This document shows, one piece after another, positions 9,505-21,200 of a DNA stretch of 64,000 nt (positions are counted from its first letter, which is position 1; each line of letters begins with the position of its first letter). This DNA comes from Pseudomonas putida (lineage in GTDB: Bacteria > Pseudomonadota > Gammaproteobacteria > Pseudomonadales > Pseudomonadaceae): contig NZ_CP109603.1 of assembly GCF_025905425.1 (NCBI RefSeq), forward strand, positions 4,232,501 through 4,296,500, given 5' to 3'. Position numbers and translations under genes: made by a program. Under the pieces are notes generated by a model that had not been told where the DNA came from, did not search any database, and saw only the letters and a list, made by a program, of their open reading frames with translations.

Positions 9505-9817
9505 GATCGAAGAAGGCAGCACAAACGTCTATGCCGACCTCAACAGCCCAGACGCCAGCGAGATGCTGATCAAGGCTCACCTGGCCAGCAAGATCTGCAG
9601 CATCATCAAGGCACGCCACCTGACTCAAGTCCAGGCCGCGGCGGTACTCGGGCTCCCCCAACCCAAAGTCTCCGAAATGATGCGAGGGAAGTTTCGCGGC
9701 ATCAGCGAAACCAAAATGATTGATTGCCTGGCACGCCTTGGCCGCGATATTCAGATTGTAGTGAAGGCAGCACCTCGTTCCCGGCGCGAAGGCCGCGTAG
9801 AAGTCATCTTTGCCTGA
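9497..9817 (+). CDS. HTH antitoxin of a HigBA-type pair (XRE family)
   Basis: The 106-aa protein has a helix-turn-helix of the XRE type in its middle (LTQVQAAAVLGLPQPKVSEMMRG, residues 39-61). It should bind and neutralise the upstream RelE-like toxin and repress the pair from the palindrome at 9100-9117. Its ATG lies inside the toxin gene with AAAGGA 6 nt upstream. The C-terminal basic stretch (PRSRREGRVEV) is short. It is convergent with the ZIP transporter gene, with 26 bp between their stops. Confidence 0.82.
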   Translation: MIEIEEGSTNVYADLNSPDASEMLIKAHLASKICSIIKARHLTQVQAAAVLGLPQPKVSEMMRGKFRGISETKMIDCLARLGRDIQIVVKAAPRSRREGRVEVIFA

Positions 9818-9843
9818 AAGCCGGCGAACGCCCTCGCGCATAC

Positions 9844-10748
9844 TCAAGACATCGCCGTATCCATCACCATCATCAGGCAAAAGCCGATACATAGCCCCAG
9901 ACTGGCCAAGCGGTGATGCCCATTGCTGCGCGACTCGGGGATGATTTCCTGGGTCACCACCAGCAGCATCGCCCCTGCGGCACACGCCAAACCCAACGGC
10001 AGCAGCAGCTCGGCAATGTTGACCAGCCAAGCGCAGATCACCGCCGCCACGGGTTCGACCAGGCCTGAGGCGGCACCGATCAGGAATGCCTTGAATCGCG
10101 GCATGCCCGCCCCCGCCAACACCAGCGCAATCACCAGGCCCTCGGGCACATCCTGTAAGGCGATGCCCATGGCCAGGCTGTCGGCATCGGCCATGCCACC
10201 ACCCGCTGACACGCCAATGGCCATGCCTTCAGGAATGTTGTGGGCGATGATGGCGATGACGAACAGCCAGATTCGCGCGGCGATCACTGGCTGGTTATCC
10301 GTGCCAACCAAGGCTTCCGGCGAGGCGCCGGAGACCTTGAGGTCGACCAGAAACAGGCACAAGGCGCCGAACATCAGGCCAAAGCTGATCAGCCCTCCCG
10401 CGCCCCAGGGGCTGAAGCCGATGCCCTGGGCCGCTTCCAGCCCAGGAATGATCAGGGAGAATGCAGTAGCCGCAAGCATCACACCCGCGCCAAAACCCAG
10501 CAGCGTGTCGGCCAAAGCCACCGGCATGTTACGAATGACCAACACCGGTACCGCGCCCAGGGCTGTCCCCAACGCGCACAGTGCGCCCCCCTCGAGGGCG
10601 CGCAGCATACGTGGTTCCAGGCCCAGCCAGGCAATGCCCTGCGCCAGCAGCAATGCTGTGCCAACCAGCAGCAGCAAGGTTCCTATCGCCAGGCGAAACA
10701 GACGCACGCTGCTGACGGACAACACCTGTGAACGCATACCGGATCGAC

Positions 10749-10752
<4 letters not shown>
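9844..10752 (-). CDS. ZIP-family metal transporter
   Basis: Inner-membrane importer of divalent metals (zinc, iron or manganese; ZupT/ZIP family). The 302-aa protein has about eight hydrophobic segments and the two family metal-site motifs HNIPEG and DVPEG in the fourth and fifth core helices. A GTG at 10752 gives a 4-base overlap with the sodA stop (GTGA); an in-frame ATG at 10737 would shorten it by 5 residues. Overlap with sodA places it in the iron-starvation operon, which suggests metal supply for the Mn-type superoxide dismutase. The actual substrate cannot be read from sequence. Confidence 0.85.
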
Positions 10753-11360
<608 letters not shown>

Positions 11361-11361
11361 G

Positions 11362-11823
11362 TCAGTGGATTCCGTAAGCATGGGTTCTGGGCGTCACGTC
11401 TGCCTTGGCGGCCAGTTCGCTGGCCTCGGGTGCGTGACGGTTGAGCAGGCGCTCGGTACGCGGGTACTGACCGTACTCGTCGATAAAATTCAGCAATTCG
11501 GTGTAGGTGCGCCCACTGTGGCGCAGCGCCGCATCCCGCAGCGCCTGGGGCAGGCGAGCCTCCTGGCTGGCCTGAAGCAAGCGCTGATGCGCAGCGCACA
11601 GGTAGTCGGCGCTCTCGTGCGGCTGGTTCAGGCGCAGGTGCAGGTCGGCCAGGTTGTGATGGGCGATGACAAACACCGCCACCGCTTCGTCGACGTCATG
11701 CCAGCGCTCGAACAGCACCTGGGCCAACGCCAAGGCCTGCAGGTAGTGTTCCCGTGCATCGACCCACTCACCCTGCTCGAACAGGCGATTGGCAGTTTCC
11801 GTGGTACGTTTCCAGTGCTGCAT
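11362..11823 (-). CDS. OrfX, conserved protein between fumC and sodA
   Basis: A 153-aa, mostly helical soluble protein with TPR-like spacing of small and aromatic residues ([34 protein letters not shown]). It corresponds by position and size to the uncharacterised orfX of the pseudomonad fagA-fumC-orfX-sodA operon. AGGAG is well placed before its ATG. No catalytic motif is visible and its role is unknown. Confidence 0.8.
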   Translation of the reverse strand: MQHWKRTTETANRLFEQGEWVDAREHYLQALALAQVLFERWHDVDEAVAVFVIAHHNLADLHLRLNQPHESADYLCAAHQRLLQASQEARLPQALRDAALRHSGRTYTELLNFIDEYGQYPRTERLLNRHAPEASELAAKADVTPRTHAYGIH

Positions 11824-11851
11824 GGCTTATCTCCTGGGCGGTGACGCAGGG

Positions 11852-13220
<1,369 letters not shown>

Positions 13221-13228
<8 letters not shown>

Positions 13229-13613
13229 CGTCTAATCCTTGCATCAGTTCATCGGGAGAAATCGAAGGCAGCAGCACGCAGTTGGCCAATTGCAGGGCGT
13301 AGGGCTGCCAGCGCTGGTTTTGTTCGCGGCGGTCGAGGTTGCGCAAGTCCAGTAATGGTCGCCAGGCCTGGTCCAGGCACAAGCAGCGCCAGTGCCAGGG
13401 CAACATGCGATCGCAGGCGGTATCCAGCAGCAGGCGGAAGGCGGTCAGGGCCACCGTCCATGGCGAGGTTTCGGTGCAGCACACCAGGTAGCGGCCTTCG
13501 GCCAGGTAATGCTCGATCAGACGTGGCTCATCGGGCTCGAGCGCGCAGCGAATGCGCCGGCTGAGCCAGCGCCAGTTTTCCAGGTAGGGCAACTCGTGGA
13601 GGACAGATTTCAT
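13221..13613 (-). CDS. fagA: FagA, Fur-associated small protein
   Basis: First gene of the iron-regulated fagA-fumC-orfX-sodA operon; no enzymatic function is known. The product from the ATG at 13613 is 130 aa (MKSVLHELPYLENWRW at its start), rich in Trp, Leu and Arg, with no signal peptide or clear domain. Alternative starts at 13622 (ATG) and 13628 (TTG) are in frame; none has a strong Shine-Dalgarno site. The Fur-box candidate lies 23 bp upstream. Identification is by operon position and length. Confidence 0.8.
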
Positions 13614-13635
13614 GAACACCATCGCCAAGCAACTG

Positions 13636-13654
13636 GGTAATGATATTCATTATT
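13636..13654 (-). promoter_or_regulatory. Fur box of the fagA operon
   Basis: GGTAATGATATTCATTATT matches 16 of 19 positions of the Fur consensus GATAATGATAATCATTATC. It overlaps the -10 region of a plausible promoter (minus strand TTGAAG, 17-bp spacer, TAATAA). This fits repression by iron-loaded Fur and expression of the non-iron enzymes FumC and SodA during iron starvation. Confidence 0.85.
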
Positions 13655-13675
13655 AAGTGATAAATAGAATCACTT
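13655..13675. promoter_or_regulatory. Inverted repeat next to the Fur box
   Basis: AAGTGAT-N7-ATCACTT (7-bp perfect arms) directly abuts the Fur box and spans the spacer between the putative -35 and -10. It may be a second Fur dimer site or the site of another regulator. Confidence 0.45.
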
Positions 13676-13713
13676 CAAGTGGGCATCGACCAAAGCAGGG
13701 AGGTATGGCGCAT

Positions 13714-13742
13714 AAAAAACCCGGCGCTAGGGCCGGGTTCTC
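13714..13742 (-). terminator. Rho-independent terminator behind pmbA
   Basis: An 8-bp G/C-rich stem (AACCCGGC / GCCGGGTT) with a short loop is followed on the minus strand by six T. It lies about 120 nt after the pmbA stop and between pmbA and the fagA promoter, where it insulates the two minus-strand units. Confidence 0.8.
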
Positions 13743-13773
13743 TCAATCAGTTTGAAACAAACGGTGGCTATAC

Positions 13774-13806
13774 CGCCCTCTTCGGGGCAAGCCCGCTCCC
13801 ACAGGG
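13774..13806 (+). repeat. REP element (single)
   Basis: One copy of the P. putida-type REP (CTCTTCGGGGCAAGCCCGCT then CCCACAGG). It holds an intact AGCCCGCTCCCACA core at 13790-13803. It lies between the pmbA stop and the terminator. Confidence 0.85.
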
Positions 13807-13863
13807 ATCGCACCACATGCGAAAAATGTGCAGTACCCGCAAGCGGCCAGTGCAGGTTACCTG

Positions 13864-15210
13864 TCAGCTCCCGGCAACGGTCATCCGCTCGATCAACACA
13901 GAGCCTGTGTGAATGTTGCTTCGCGTCTCAAGATCGTTACCGATCGCGACAATTTGCTGGAACATGTCCTTCATGTTCCCGGCGATGGTCACTTCCTGAA
14001 CCGCATGCTGGATCTCGCCATTTTCGACCCAGAAGCCTGCGGCACCGCGCGAGTAATCGCCCGTCACCATGTTCAGGCCATGCCCCATCAGTTCGGTCAC
14101 CAGCAAGCCACGCCCCATGCGGCGGATCAGGGCAGCCTGGTCTTCGATGCCGTGGGTAACATACAGGTTGTGCACGCCGCCGGAGTTGGCCGTGCTCGGC
14201 AGGCCGAGCTTGCGCCCAGAATAAGTGCCCAGCAGGTACGACACCAGCTCGCCTTTGTCGACGAACGGCTTGGCGTAAGTCGCCAAGCCGTCACCGTCGA
14301 ACGCAGCACTGCCCAACGCGCGAGGAATAAGTGGGCGCTCATCCAGCGTCAGCCAGCTTGGGAACAGGCGCTGGCCAAGGGTGCCTTCGAGGAACGACGA
14401 CTTGCGGTACAGATTGCCGCCGGAAATGGCCGACAGGAAGCTGCCGAACAGGCCGCCGGCGAGCTCTGCAGAGAACAGCACCGGCACTTCGCACGTTGGC
14501 ACCGGGCGCGCCCCGAGGCGGCTGGCCGCACGCTGGGCTGCACGCTGGCCGATGCTGCGCGGATCGGCCAGCAAGTTGCCCTGACGGTTCACGTCATACC
14601 AGTAGTCGCGCTGCATCTGCCCTTCGCCCTCGGCGATCATCACGCAGCTCAGGCTGTGTCGGGTCGATGCATAGCCACCGATGAAACCGTGGCTGTTGCC
14701 ATACACCCGGCACCCTTGATGGGTGTTGAGCGTGGTGCCATCGGCGTTGAGGATGCGCGGATCGGCGTCGAACGCCGCAGCCTCGCAGGCCAGGGCCATC
14801 TCGATCGCCTTCTCGGGTTCGATATCCCAGTCGTGGTAAAGGTCCAGGTCCGGGATGTCGCGGGCCATCAGCGCCGCGTCGGCCAGACCGGAGCATTCGT
14901 CTTCAGACGTGTGTTTGGCGATAGCCAGGGCTGCGGCAACGGTCTCGCGGATCGCCTCGGGGCCACTCGCCGAGGTACTGGCCGAGCCTTTGCGCTGGCC
15001 GACATAGAGGGTGATGCCAAAGCCCTGGTCACGGTTGAACTCGACCGTTTCGACCTCGCGCTGGCGCACCGTGGTGGACAGGCCCTGCTCCAGCGACACC
15101 GCCACTTCGCAGGCACTGGCCCCCTGGCGACGCGCTTCGGCGATGATCGCTTCGACCTGCTCCTGCAATGCTGGCAGGTCTTTGGGGCCTACGCTCTGGA
15201 CTGCACTCAT
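13864..15210 (-). CDS. pmbA: PmbA (TldE), metalloprotease partner subunit
   Basis: Forms the TldD-TldE heterodimer that degrades unfolded peptides and matures some modified peptides and antitoxins (CcdA, microcin B17 in E. coli). The 448-aa protein is the non-catalytic TldE subunit, with no HExxH motif; conserved blocks include GQRKGSASTS, the central RKSSFLEGTLGQRLFP and the C-terminal GDYSRGAAGFWVENGE. ATG at 15210 is used because GGAGAG precedes it by 5 nt; an in-frame GTG at 15222 overlaps that site. It is divergent from yjgA, and tldD lies on the same strand 0.7 kb upstream. Confidence 0.93.
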   Translation of the reverse strand: MSAVQSVGPKDLPALQEQVEAIIAEARRQGASACEVAVSLEQGLSTTVRQREVETVEFNRDQGFGITLYVGQRKGSASTSASGPEAIRETVAAALAIAKHTSEDECSGLADAALMARDIPDLDLYHDWDIEPEKAIEMALACEAAAFDADPRILNADGTTLNTHQGCRVYGNSHGFIGGYASTRHSLSCVMIAEGEGQMQRDYWYDVNRQGNLLADPRSIGQRAAQRAASRLGARPVPTCEVPVLFSAELAGGLFGSFLSAISGGNLYRKSSFLEGTLGQRLFPSWLTLDERPLIPRALGSAAFDGDGLATYAKPFVDKGELVSYLLGTYSGRKLGLPSTANSGGVHNLYVTHGIEDQAALIRRMGRGLLVTELMGHGLNMVTGDYSRGAAGFWVENGEIQHAVQEVTIAGNMKDMFQQIVAIGNDLETRSNIHTGSVLIERMTVAGS

Positions 15211-15318
15211 GGTTCTCTCCACTCAAATTCTGCGTTCGGCGAGGGTCATTCTACGACCGGGCCGGACAAGCGGCCCCCGACTGGTTATCATGGCGGCGAT
15301 TTCTAGCGGACTGCCACC

Positions 15319-15837
15319 ATGGTTGATTCAAACGACGCCTACGACGGCGAAAAAAGCAAAACCCAGATCAAGCGCGAACTGCATGAGCTGGTTGAACTCG
15401 GCGAGCGCCTCACGACGCTCAAGGCCGACACTCTGGCGCGTCTGCCGTTGACCGACGAGCTACGCAAGGCGCTGGCCGAGGCCAGCAAGCACACCGCTCA
15501 CGGCGCCCGTAAACGCCACATGTCGTTCGTCGGCAAGCTGATGCGTGTCCAGGACCTGGACGCTATCCATGCCCTGCTCGAACAGATGGACAGCTCGACC
15601 CGCCAGTACAACGAGCGTTTCCACGGCCTGGAACGCTGGCGCGACCGGCTCATCGACGGTAATGACGAAGACCTCGAGCGTTTCGTCAATGAATACCCCG
15701 ATACCGATCGCCAGCAACTGCGCTCGCTGATCCGCCATGCCCAGCACGAAAAAGCGCGGAACAAACCGCCTGCTGCTGCGCGCAAGGTGTTCAAGTACAT
15801 CCGCGACCTCGACGAGTTACAGCGCGGGCTACGTTGA
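15319..15837 (+). CDS. yjgA: DarP/YjgA, ribosome-associated protein of 50S assembly
   Basis: DUF615 family; the E. coli protein (DarP) binds late 50S intermediates and assists maturation of the peptidyl transferase centre. The 172-aa protein is highly charged and helical, starts with an acidic stretch ([19 protein letters not shown]) and has the family blocks [13 protein letters not shown] and [10 protein letters not shown]. It lies alone on the plus strand between pmbA and tldD. Confidence 0.93.
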   Translation: MVDSNDAYDGEKSKTQIKRELHELVELGERLTTLKADTLARLPLTDELRKALAEASKHTAHGARKRHMSFVGKLMRVQDLDAIHALLEQMDSSTRQYNERFHGLERWRDRLIDGNDEDLERFVNEYPDTDRQQLRSLIRHAQHEKARNKPPAAARKVFKYIRDLDELQRGLR

Positions 15838-15845
15838 TCGGCCTG

Positions 15846-15948
15846 GGGCCGCTTTGCGGCCCATTCGCAGCGCAAGGCTGCTCCCACAAGGAGCGTGTGC
15901 ACCTGTAGGAGCAGCCTAGTGCTGCGAAAGGACCGCACGCGGTCCCCA
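15846..15948. repeat. REP-type inverted pair between yjgA and tldD
   Basis: Two convergent units (TTCGCAGCGCAAGGCTGCTC then CCACAAG, and GTAGGAGCAGCCTAGTGCTG then CGAAAGG), each next to a small GC hairpin (GGGGCCGCTTTGCGGCCC; GGACCGCACGCGGTCC). It sits between convergent stops and may protect both transcripts. Confidence 0.75.
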
Positions 15949-15954
15949 AAGCCA

Positions 15955-17394
15955 TCACGCCCCGGTACCGCCAACCGTGATCGCGTCCAGCTTCAATGTC
16001 GGCTGCCCTACCCCTACCGGTACCGACTGCCCATCCTTGCCACACGTGCCCACGCCACTGTCCAATGCCAGGTCGTTACCGACCATCGACACCCGGCTCA
16101 TGGCCTCCGGCCCGTTGCCAATCAGGGTCGCACCCTTGACCGGCGCGGTGATCTTGCCGTCCTCGATCAGGTAGGCCTCACTGGTTGAGAACACGAATTT
16201 GCCGCTGGTGATATCCACCTGGCCACCACCCAGGTTGGCGCAGTAGATGCCTTTTTTCACCGAGGCGATGATTTCTTGCGGGTCGCTTTCACCGGCGCGC
16301 ATGTAGGTGTTGGTCATGCGTGGCATCGGCAGATGGGCGTAGGATTCGCGGCGGCCGTTACCGGTCACGGCCATGCCCATCAGGCGGGCGTTCAATTTGT
16401 CCTGCATGTAGCCTTTGAGCACGCCATTCTCGATCAGGGTGGTGCACTCGGTCGGGGTGCCTTCGTCATCCACGCTCAGCGAACCACGGCGGCCCTCAAG
16501 GGTGCCGTCGTCGACGATGGTGCACAGCTTCGACGCCACGAGCTCACCCATGCGGCCACTGAACGCCGAGCTGCCCTTGCGGTTGAAGTCGCCTTCCAGG
16601 CCATGGCCAACCGCCTCATGCAACAGCACGCCCGACCAGCCTGACCCCAGCACCACTGGCAAGGTGCCCGCCGGCGCAGGGATCGCCTCCAGGTTCACCA
16701 GCGCCTGACGCAACGCTTCACGGGCATAGCCCATGACTTTCTCTTCGGTGAAGAAGCGGTAGTCGGTACGCCCACCGCCCCCCTGGCCACCGCGCTCGCG
16801 GCGGCCATTCTGTTCGACGATGACGCTGACGTTGAAGCGCACCAGCGGGCGCACGTCGGCGGCCAGGCTGCCATCGGCGGCGGCGATGAGAATCCGCTCC
16901 CAGACCCCGGCCATGCTCACGCTGACCTGCTGGATACGCGGGTCCAACGCGCGGGTTGCGGCGTCGACACGCTTGAGCAGGTCGACCTTTTCAGCGCGGC
17001 TGAGCACGTCCAAGGGGTTGTCCGGCGCATACAGGGCCGTCACATCCTGGCTGCGGAACGCCTGGACTTTACCGTTCTGCCCGGCACGCGAGATGGAACG
17101 CGCGGCGCGGGCCGCCGAGGTCAGGGCTTCCAGGTTGATGGCGTTGCTGTAGGCGAAGCCGGTCTTTTCACCGGACTGGGCACGCACGCCCACGCCTTGG
17201 TCGAGGTTGAAGCTGCCCTCTTTGACGATGCCGTCCTCCAGCGCCCAGGTTTCAGAGATCTGGCCCTGGAAATACAGGTCGGCGGCATCGATGCCCGGGC
17301 CTGCCAACTCACCCAGCACAGCCTGCAGGCTGTCCAGGGTCAATCCGCCTGGGGCCAGGAGCTGCTCGCTGACGGTGGATAACATCTGGCTCAT
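15955..17394 (-). CDS. tldD: TldD, metalloprotease catalytic subunit
   Basis: Zinc-dependent catalytic partner of PmbA/TldE. The 479-aa protein has the metal motif [11 protein letters not shown] (HExxxH class), then [16 protein letters not shown] and the C-terminal glycine-rich [19 protein letters not shown]. The ATG at 17394 is preferred because CGGAG lies 5 nt before it; a GTG at 17400 would overlap that ribosome site. It begins 2 nt after the stop of the nitrilase-family gene, so the two are co-transcribed with yhdP upstream. Confidence 0.94.
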   Translation of the reverse strand: MSQMLSTVSEQLLAPGGLTLDSLQAVLGELAGPGIDAADLYFQGQISETWALEDGIVKEGSFNLDQGVGVRAQSGEKTGFAYSNAINLEALTSAARAARSISRAGQNGKVQAFRSQDVTALYAPDNPLDVLSRAEKVDLLKRVDAATRALDPRIQQVSVSMAGVWERILIAAADGSLAADVRPLVRFNVSVIVEQNGRRERGGQGGGGRTDYRFFTEEKVMGYAREALRQALVNLEAIPAPAGTLPVVLGSGWSGVLLHEAVGHGLEGDFNRKGSSAFSGRMGELVASKLCTIVDDGTLEGRRGSLSVDDEGTPTECTTLIENGVLKGYMQDKLNARLMGMAVTGNGRRESYAHLPMPRMTNTYMRAGESDPQEIIASVKKGIYCANLGGGQVDITSGKFVFSTSEAYLIEDGKITAPVKGATLIGNGPEAMSRVSMVGNDLALDSGVGTCGKDGQSVPVGVGQPTLKLDAITVGGTGA

Positions 17395-17396
17395 AG

Positions 17397-18248
17397 TCAC
17401 TCCGAGGTGTGCGCAGGCCGCAAGGCGTCCTGCGAGAAAAAGCGCCGGTGCGAAACCACCGGCATGCGCGCCCGAATGGACGCTTGTTCATCAATGTCGC
17501 GCTCGGCGAGCAATACCGCTTCGCCCTGCGCCTGTTGCGCAACGATCCGCCCCCAGGGGTCGACGATCGCTGCATGGCCGTGGGTTTCCCGTGGCCCTGG
17601 ATGGGTGCCGCCCTGCGCTGCGGCCAACAGGTAACACTGGGTCTCGATGGCACGCGCGCGAATCAGCACGTCCCAGTGCGCCGCACCCGTCACCGCGGTA
17701 AACGCGGCAGGCGCGGTGATCAGCTCTGCCCCAGCTGCGCGCAATGCACTGTACAGCTCGGGGAAGCGCAGGTCATAGCATACGCTCAGGCCCAGGCGCC
17801 CCACCGGGGTATCGGCCACCACCACCTGCGCGCCATGGGCATAGTCGTCGGACTCACGGTAGCGCCCCCGGTTGTCGGCGACGTCCACGTCGAACAGGTG
17901 CAATTTGTCGTAGCGCGCCGCCACTTCACCCTGTTCATCGATCAGCAGCGAGCAGGCATGGGCCTTGGCATCAGGCTGGCCGACCGGTGGCAGAGGCAAG
18001 GTGCCGGCAACAATCCATAACCTGAGGTCACGAGCGGTGCGTTTCAACCAGGGCAGGATCGGCCCCTCTCCCAACGCTTCGGCCCGCCCGATCGCGGCGG
18101 CATCCTTGCGCCCCATCGCGGCGAAGTTTTCTGGCAGCACGGCCAGCCGCGCGCCACCGAACGCCGCCTGCTCAAGCAGGGCGCCGGCACGCTGGAGGTT
18201 GGCCAGCACGTCGTCCTGGCTGACCATCTGGATCACCGCTGCCTTCAT
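17397..18248 (-). CDS. Carbon-nitrogen hydrolase (Nit1-like amidase)
   Basis: Nitrilase-superfamily amidase, closest in motif to the NIT1 class that hydrolyses deaminated glutathione. The 283-aa protein shows the catalytic triad: Glu in [10 protein letters not shown], Lys in [11 protein letters not shown], and Cys in [14 protein letters not shown]. It lies between yhdP (8 nt upstream) and tldD (2 nt downstream), a conserved order. The substrate is inferred from the CYDLRFPE motif; omega-amidase activity is an alternative. Confidence 0.88.
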   Translation of the reverse strand: MKAAVIQMVSQDDVLANLQRAGALLEQAAFGGARLAVLPENFAAMGRKDAAAIGRAEALGEGPILPWLKRTARDLRLWIVAGTLPLPPVGQPDAKAHACSLLIDEQGEVAARYDKLHLFDVDVADNRGRYRESDDYAHGAQVVVADTPVGRLGLSVCYDLRFPELYSALRAAGAELITAPAAFTAVTGAAHWDVLIRARAIETQCYLLAAAQGGTHPGPRETHGHAAIVDPWGRIVAQQAQGEAVLLAERDIDEQASIRARMPVVSHRRFFSQDALRPAHTSE

Positions 18249-18256
18249 GGAGACTC

Positions 18257-21200
18257 CTAGCGCGATTTCTCGAAAGGTTTCACAAATGTGATTCTAGGCT
18301 CTTTCCACGGCCCTTCGACGCGGTAGTGCACACTGGCAAAGCGCGATACCCGGTCACCGATCAACCGATCGACCAGAAACAGCGCGCCCCCCACCGCTGG
18401 CGCCCCGACGATCAACGCCGCCAGGGGCAGGTTGTTGGTCACCGGCAGACTAACCTGCAAGTTGGCATCCACCCGGTCACGGACCAGGTCCAGGGTGCCG
18501 TCGAGCTCAAAATTGCTCGAAGGGCCGGTTACGGTAATCGGCTCGCGGGTCACGTACACACCATTGCTGGCCACCAGTAGGCCCTTGACCCGGTCATAGG
18601 CAAGGCCTTTGTCGAACAGGTCGGAGAAGTCCAGGCGCAGGCGGCGGCCAATGGAGTTGAAGTTGAGCAGGCCGAACACACGCAAGGCCTGGGCACTGCC
18701 CTCGACCTCGACGAACTGGCCGGTACGCAATGCGGCGTCCATGCTCCCGGAGAAGCGGTTCAGGCCCACCCAGGCAGGCGACCCCGGCCAGCGGCCATCG
18801 ACATCCAGGCGGAAATCGCGGCTGGTCACGGTAGGCGCGAAGCCCCAGGCCTTGAGCACATCGGCCAGATTCTTGCCGTCCAGGCGCCCTTTGTACCAAC
18901 TGCTGCTGCTGCCTGGCTCGCCTTCCCAGCCACCCCCGCCGTCAATACGCAGGCCTTTGAAATCAAGGTCGATATCATCTGCCGAAACGCCACGTGCGGT
19001 CGGGCGCAGCTTGATCGATGCACTACCGAACAAATCGTCGCCGCGATAAAGCTTGTCAATGGTCAGGTCCAGGGCAGGCACCTTGCGGGGGTCGAACGAT
19101 GCCAGCGGGTCGGGCCCCTCCTCGGCCTGCGCCTGGGCCGGGTCGGCCGCCGGCAGGCGCAAGGTCTGCAAGCGAACCGACATAGGCGCGGCCTTGGCGT
19201 CAGGCACGCGCGCATTGCCGATGACTTCCTTGCTGTCCAGGCGCAGGTCCCACGCCGGGCCACCACGGGCCAGGCGCACCACCGCCTGGTTCAGGTCCAT
19301 GCCGAAGGCCTTGAGCTGACCAATGCTCAGGTCAACGCTTTGCAGGTTCTGCCGGGCACTGCCTCCGGGGTCATCGCCGCCCAGGCTGGCCATTTGCGCC
19401 TGCCAAGGCGCGAGGTCCAGGGTTTCCAGGCGACCGCGCACCCGCAGCCCCTGGCACGCCGGCACTTGCGCCTGGCCTGCACCCAGCAGCAGCTCACCAC
19501 GGCCTTGGGCCAGTTTGTCGGCGGGCGCGGCATAGGCGAAGCGCGCAAGGCCGGCATAGCTGGCGTCGAAACGCCGCTCCTGGCCTTCGAGGTTCATGCT
19601 GAAACGGCTGTCGCGGGTATCCGCCGCGGCCTTGCCGAAAGGTGCCGGCAAGTCGATGGCCAAGCCCTTGAGCGACGAGTTGACGCTGAGGCTGTTGTCC
19701 CGGCTACCCAGGTTGACCTGCAACTGATAGGGCAGCTCGCCCGAGGCAGGCAACGCCTGCTTGAACTGCAGCCAGTCGGTCAGCGCTTTCAACGCAACCT
19801 GGCCATTGGCGTTGATCCGGGTCTGCATCTGCCCAGGCCCGCCCTCGGCGACGATCTGTGCGGTTACCGGCTTGCCGAATGCCTGCAGGCTGATGCCCTT
19901 GCCGCTCAGGCCCTTGTCGAAATCGAAGTTGAAGTCCCCCTTCAGGCGGCTCAGTTCCAGGCTCGGGGGGGCCACCTTGAGGCGGGCGTCAGCGGTGGCG
20001 AACGCCACCTCAACCTTGGGCCGCTCCCCGTGTGCCAGGGGGATATCGAGCTTGACCTTGCCCTTGAGCGGGCCCTCGCCCTCCCAGCCAGCGAAGATTT
20101 CGCCCGTGCCAATCGGGGCTTCCTTGAGAATTTTCAGGCCATCACCCAGGCTGCCGTCGAAATCGCCATCGAGGTACAGGTGGCTGTGCTGGTCGCCGTC
20201 GACGTGGGGGATATCGACACTGACGTCACTGACCTTGGTGTCGAGCAACAGGCCATGGTGGGCCTTGATGCGCACACCGCTGTCCTCAATCAGCACATCG
20301 CCATCAACCTGCTGCACTTGCGGCCAGCCGGGCTGGAAGTCCAGCGCCGCATCGCGCACCTTGAAGAACAGGCTGATACTGCGGGCCTGCGGGGCGGCGC
20401 CGTGGTTCAGCGAACCCTGGTACTGGAAGTAGCCCTCATCCACGGTGCCCTTGACGATCGCACTGCGCAGCCATTCGTCGAGGGCCGGGCTCAGCACTTC
20501 GGGCAAGTACTTAGCCGTGTAGCGACCATCGCCGTCGGTCAAGCCGACCCGCAGGTCCATGTAGTCCTCGCGGCCCTCTTCGAACAGCAGGCGGATAAGG
20601 AAGTCACCGGCGATCTTGCCCTCCTCGCCCAGCACCTTGAGGTAGGGCGCGACGAGGGTGAAGCCTTCCTTGTCGAGGGCCCAGGTCAGGCGGGCATTGG
20701 CCTGCAGGTAATGCCAAGGTTTGGCGAAAATCGGGTACAGGTGCAGCATGAAGGCGTCAGTATCGAGCCGCAGTTCTCCATGGCCCAGGTCGCCACTGAT
20801 GCTGCCACTGACGTTACCGGCCGCCGGGGCACCGTGATAGGCATTGAAACCGACCTTTTCCAGGTTGGCGGCAAATTGCAGACGCTGGTCGCCCTCGGCC
20901 TTGGGCCGCGCCTCCAGGCGTACGTTGCGCAGCGCACCGGTGACCTTCAGGCCATCGACCACCGCCATGAGGTTGTCCGGCAGCGGCGCCAGGGCATCGA
21001 TCACCGGGGTCAAAGGGGTGAGGTCGAGGCGGTCGGCCTGCACTTCCCAGCGCTCTTCCGCGGGATTCTGGCCTGGGCGCTGACGCAACTGAAGGTGGGA
21101 TTCCCATCGGGTCTTGCCGATATTCATGGCCAGGGAATCGACCACCACGTCAAAACCTTGTTCGTTGCGCTGGAACCAGGCGGCCAGCGCCAGGTTGTCC

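Noticed and set aside
13828..15306. 492-codon plus-strand frame opposite pmbA
   Set aside because: Starts in a REP/terminator region and follows the pmbA codon pattern in reverse.
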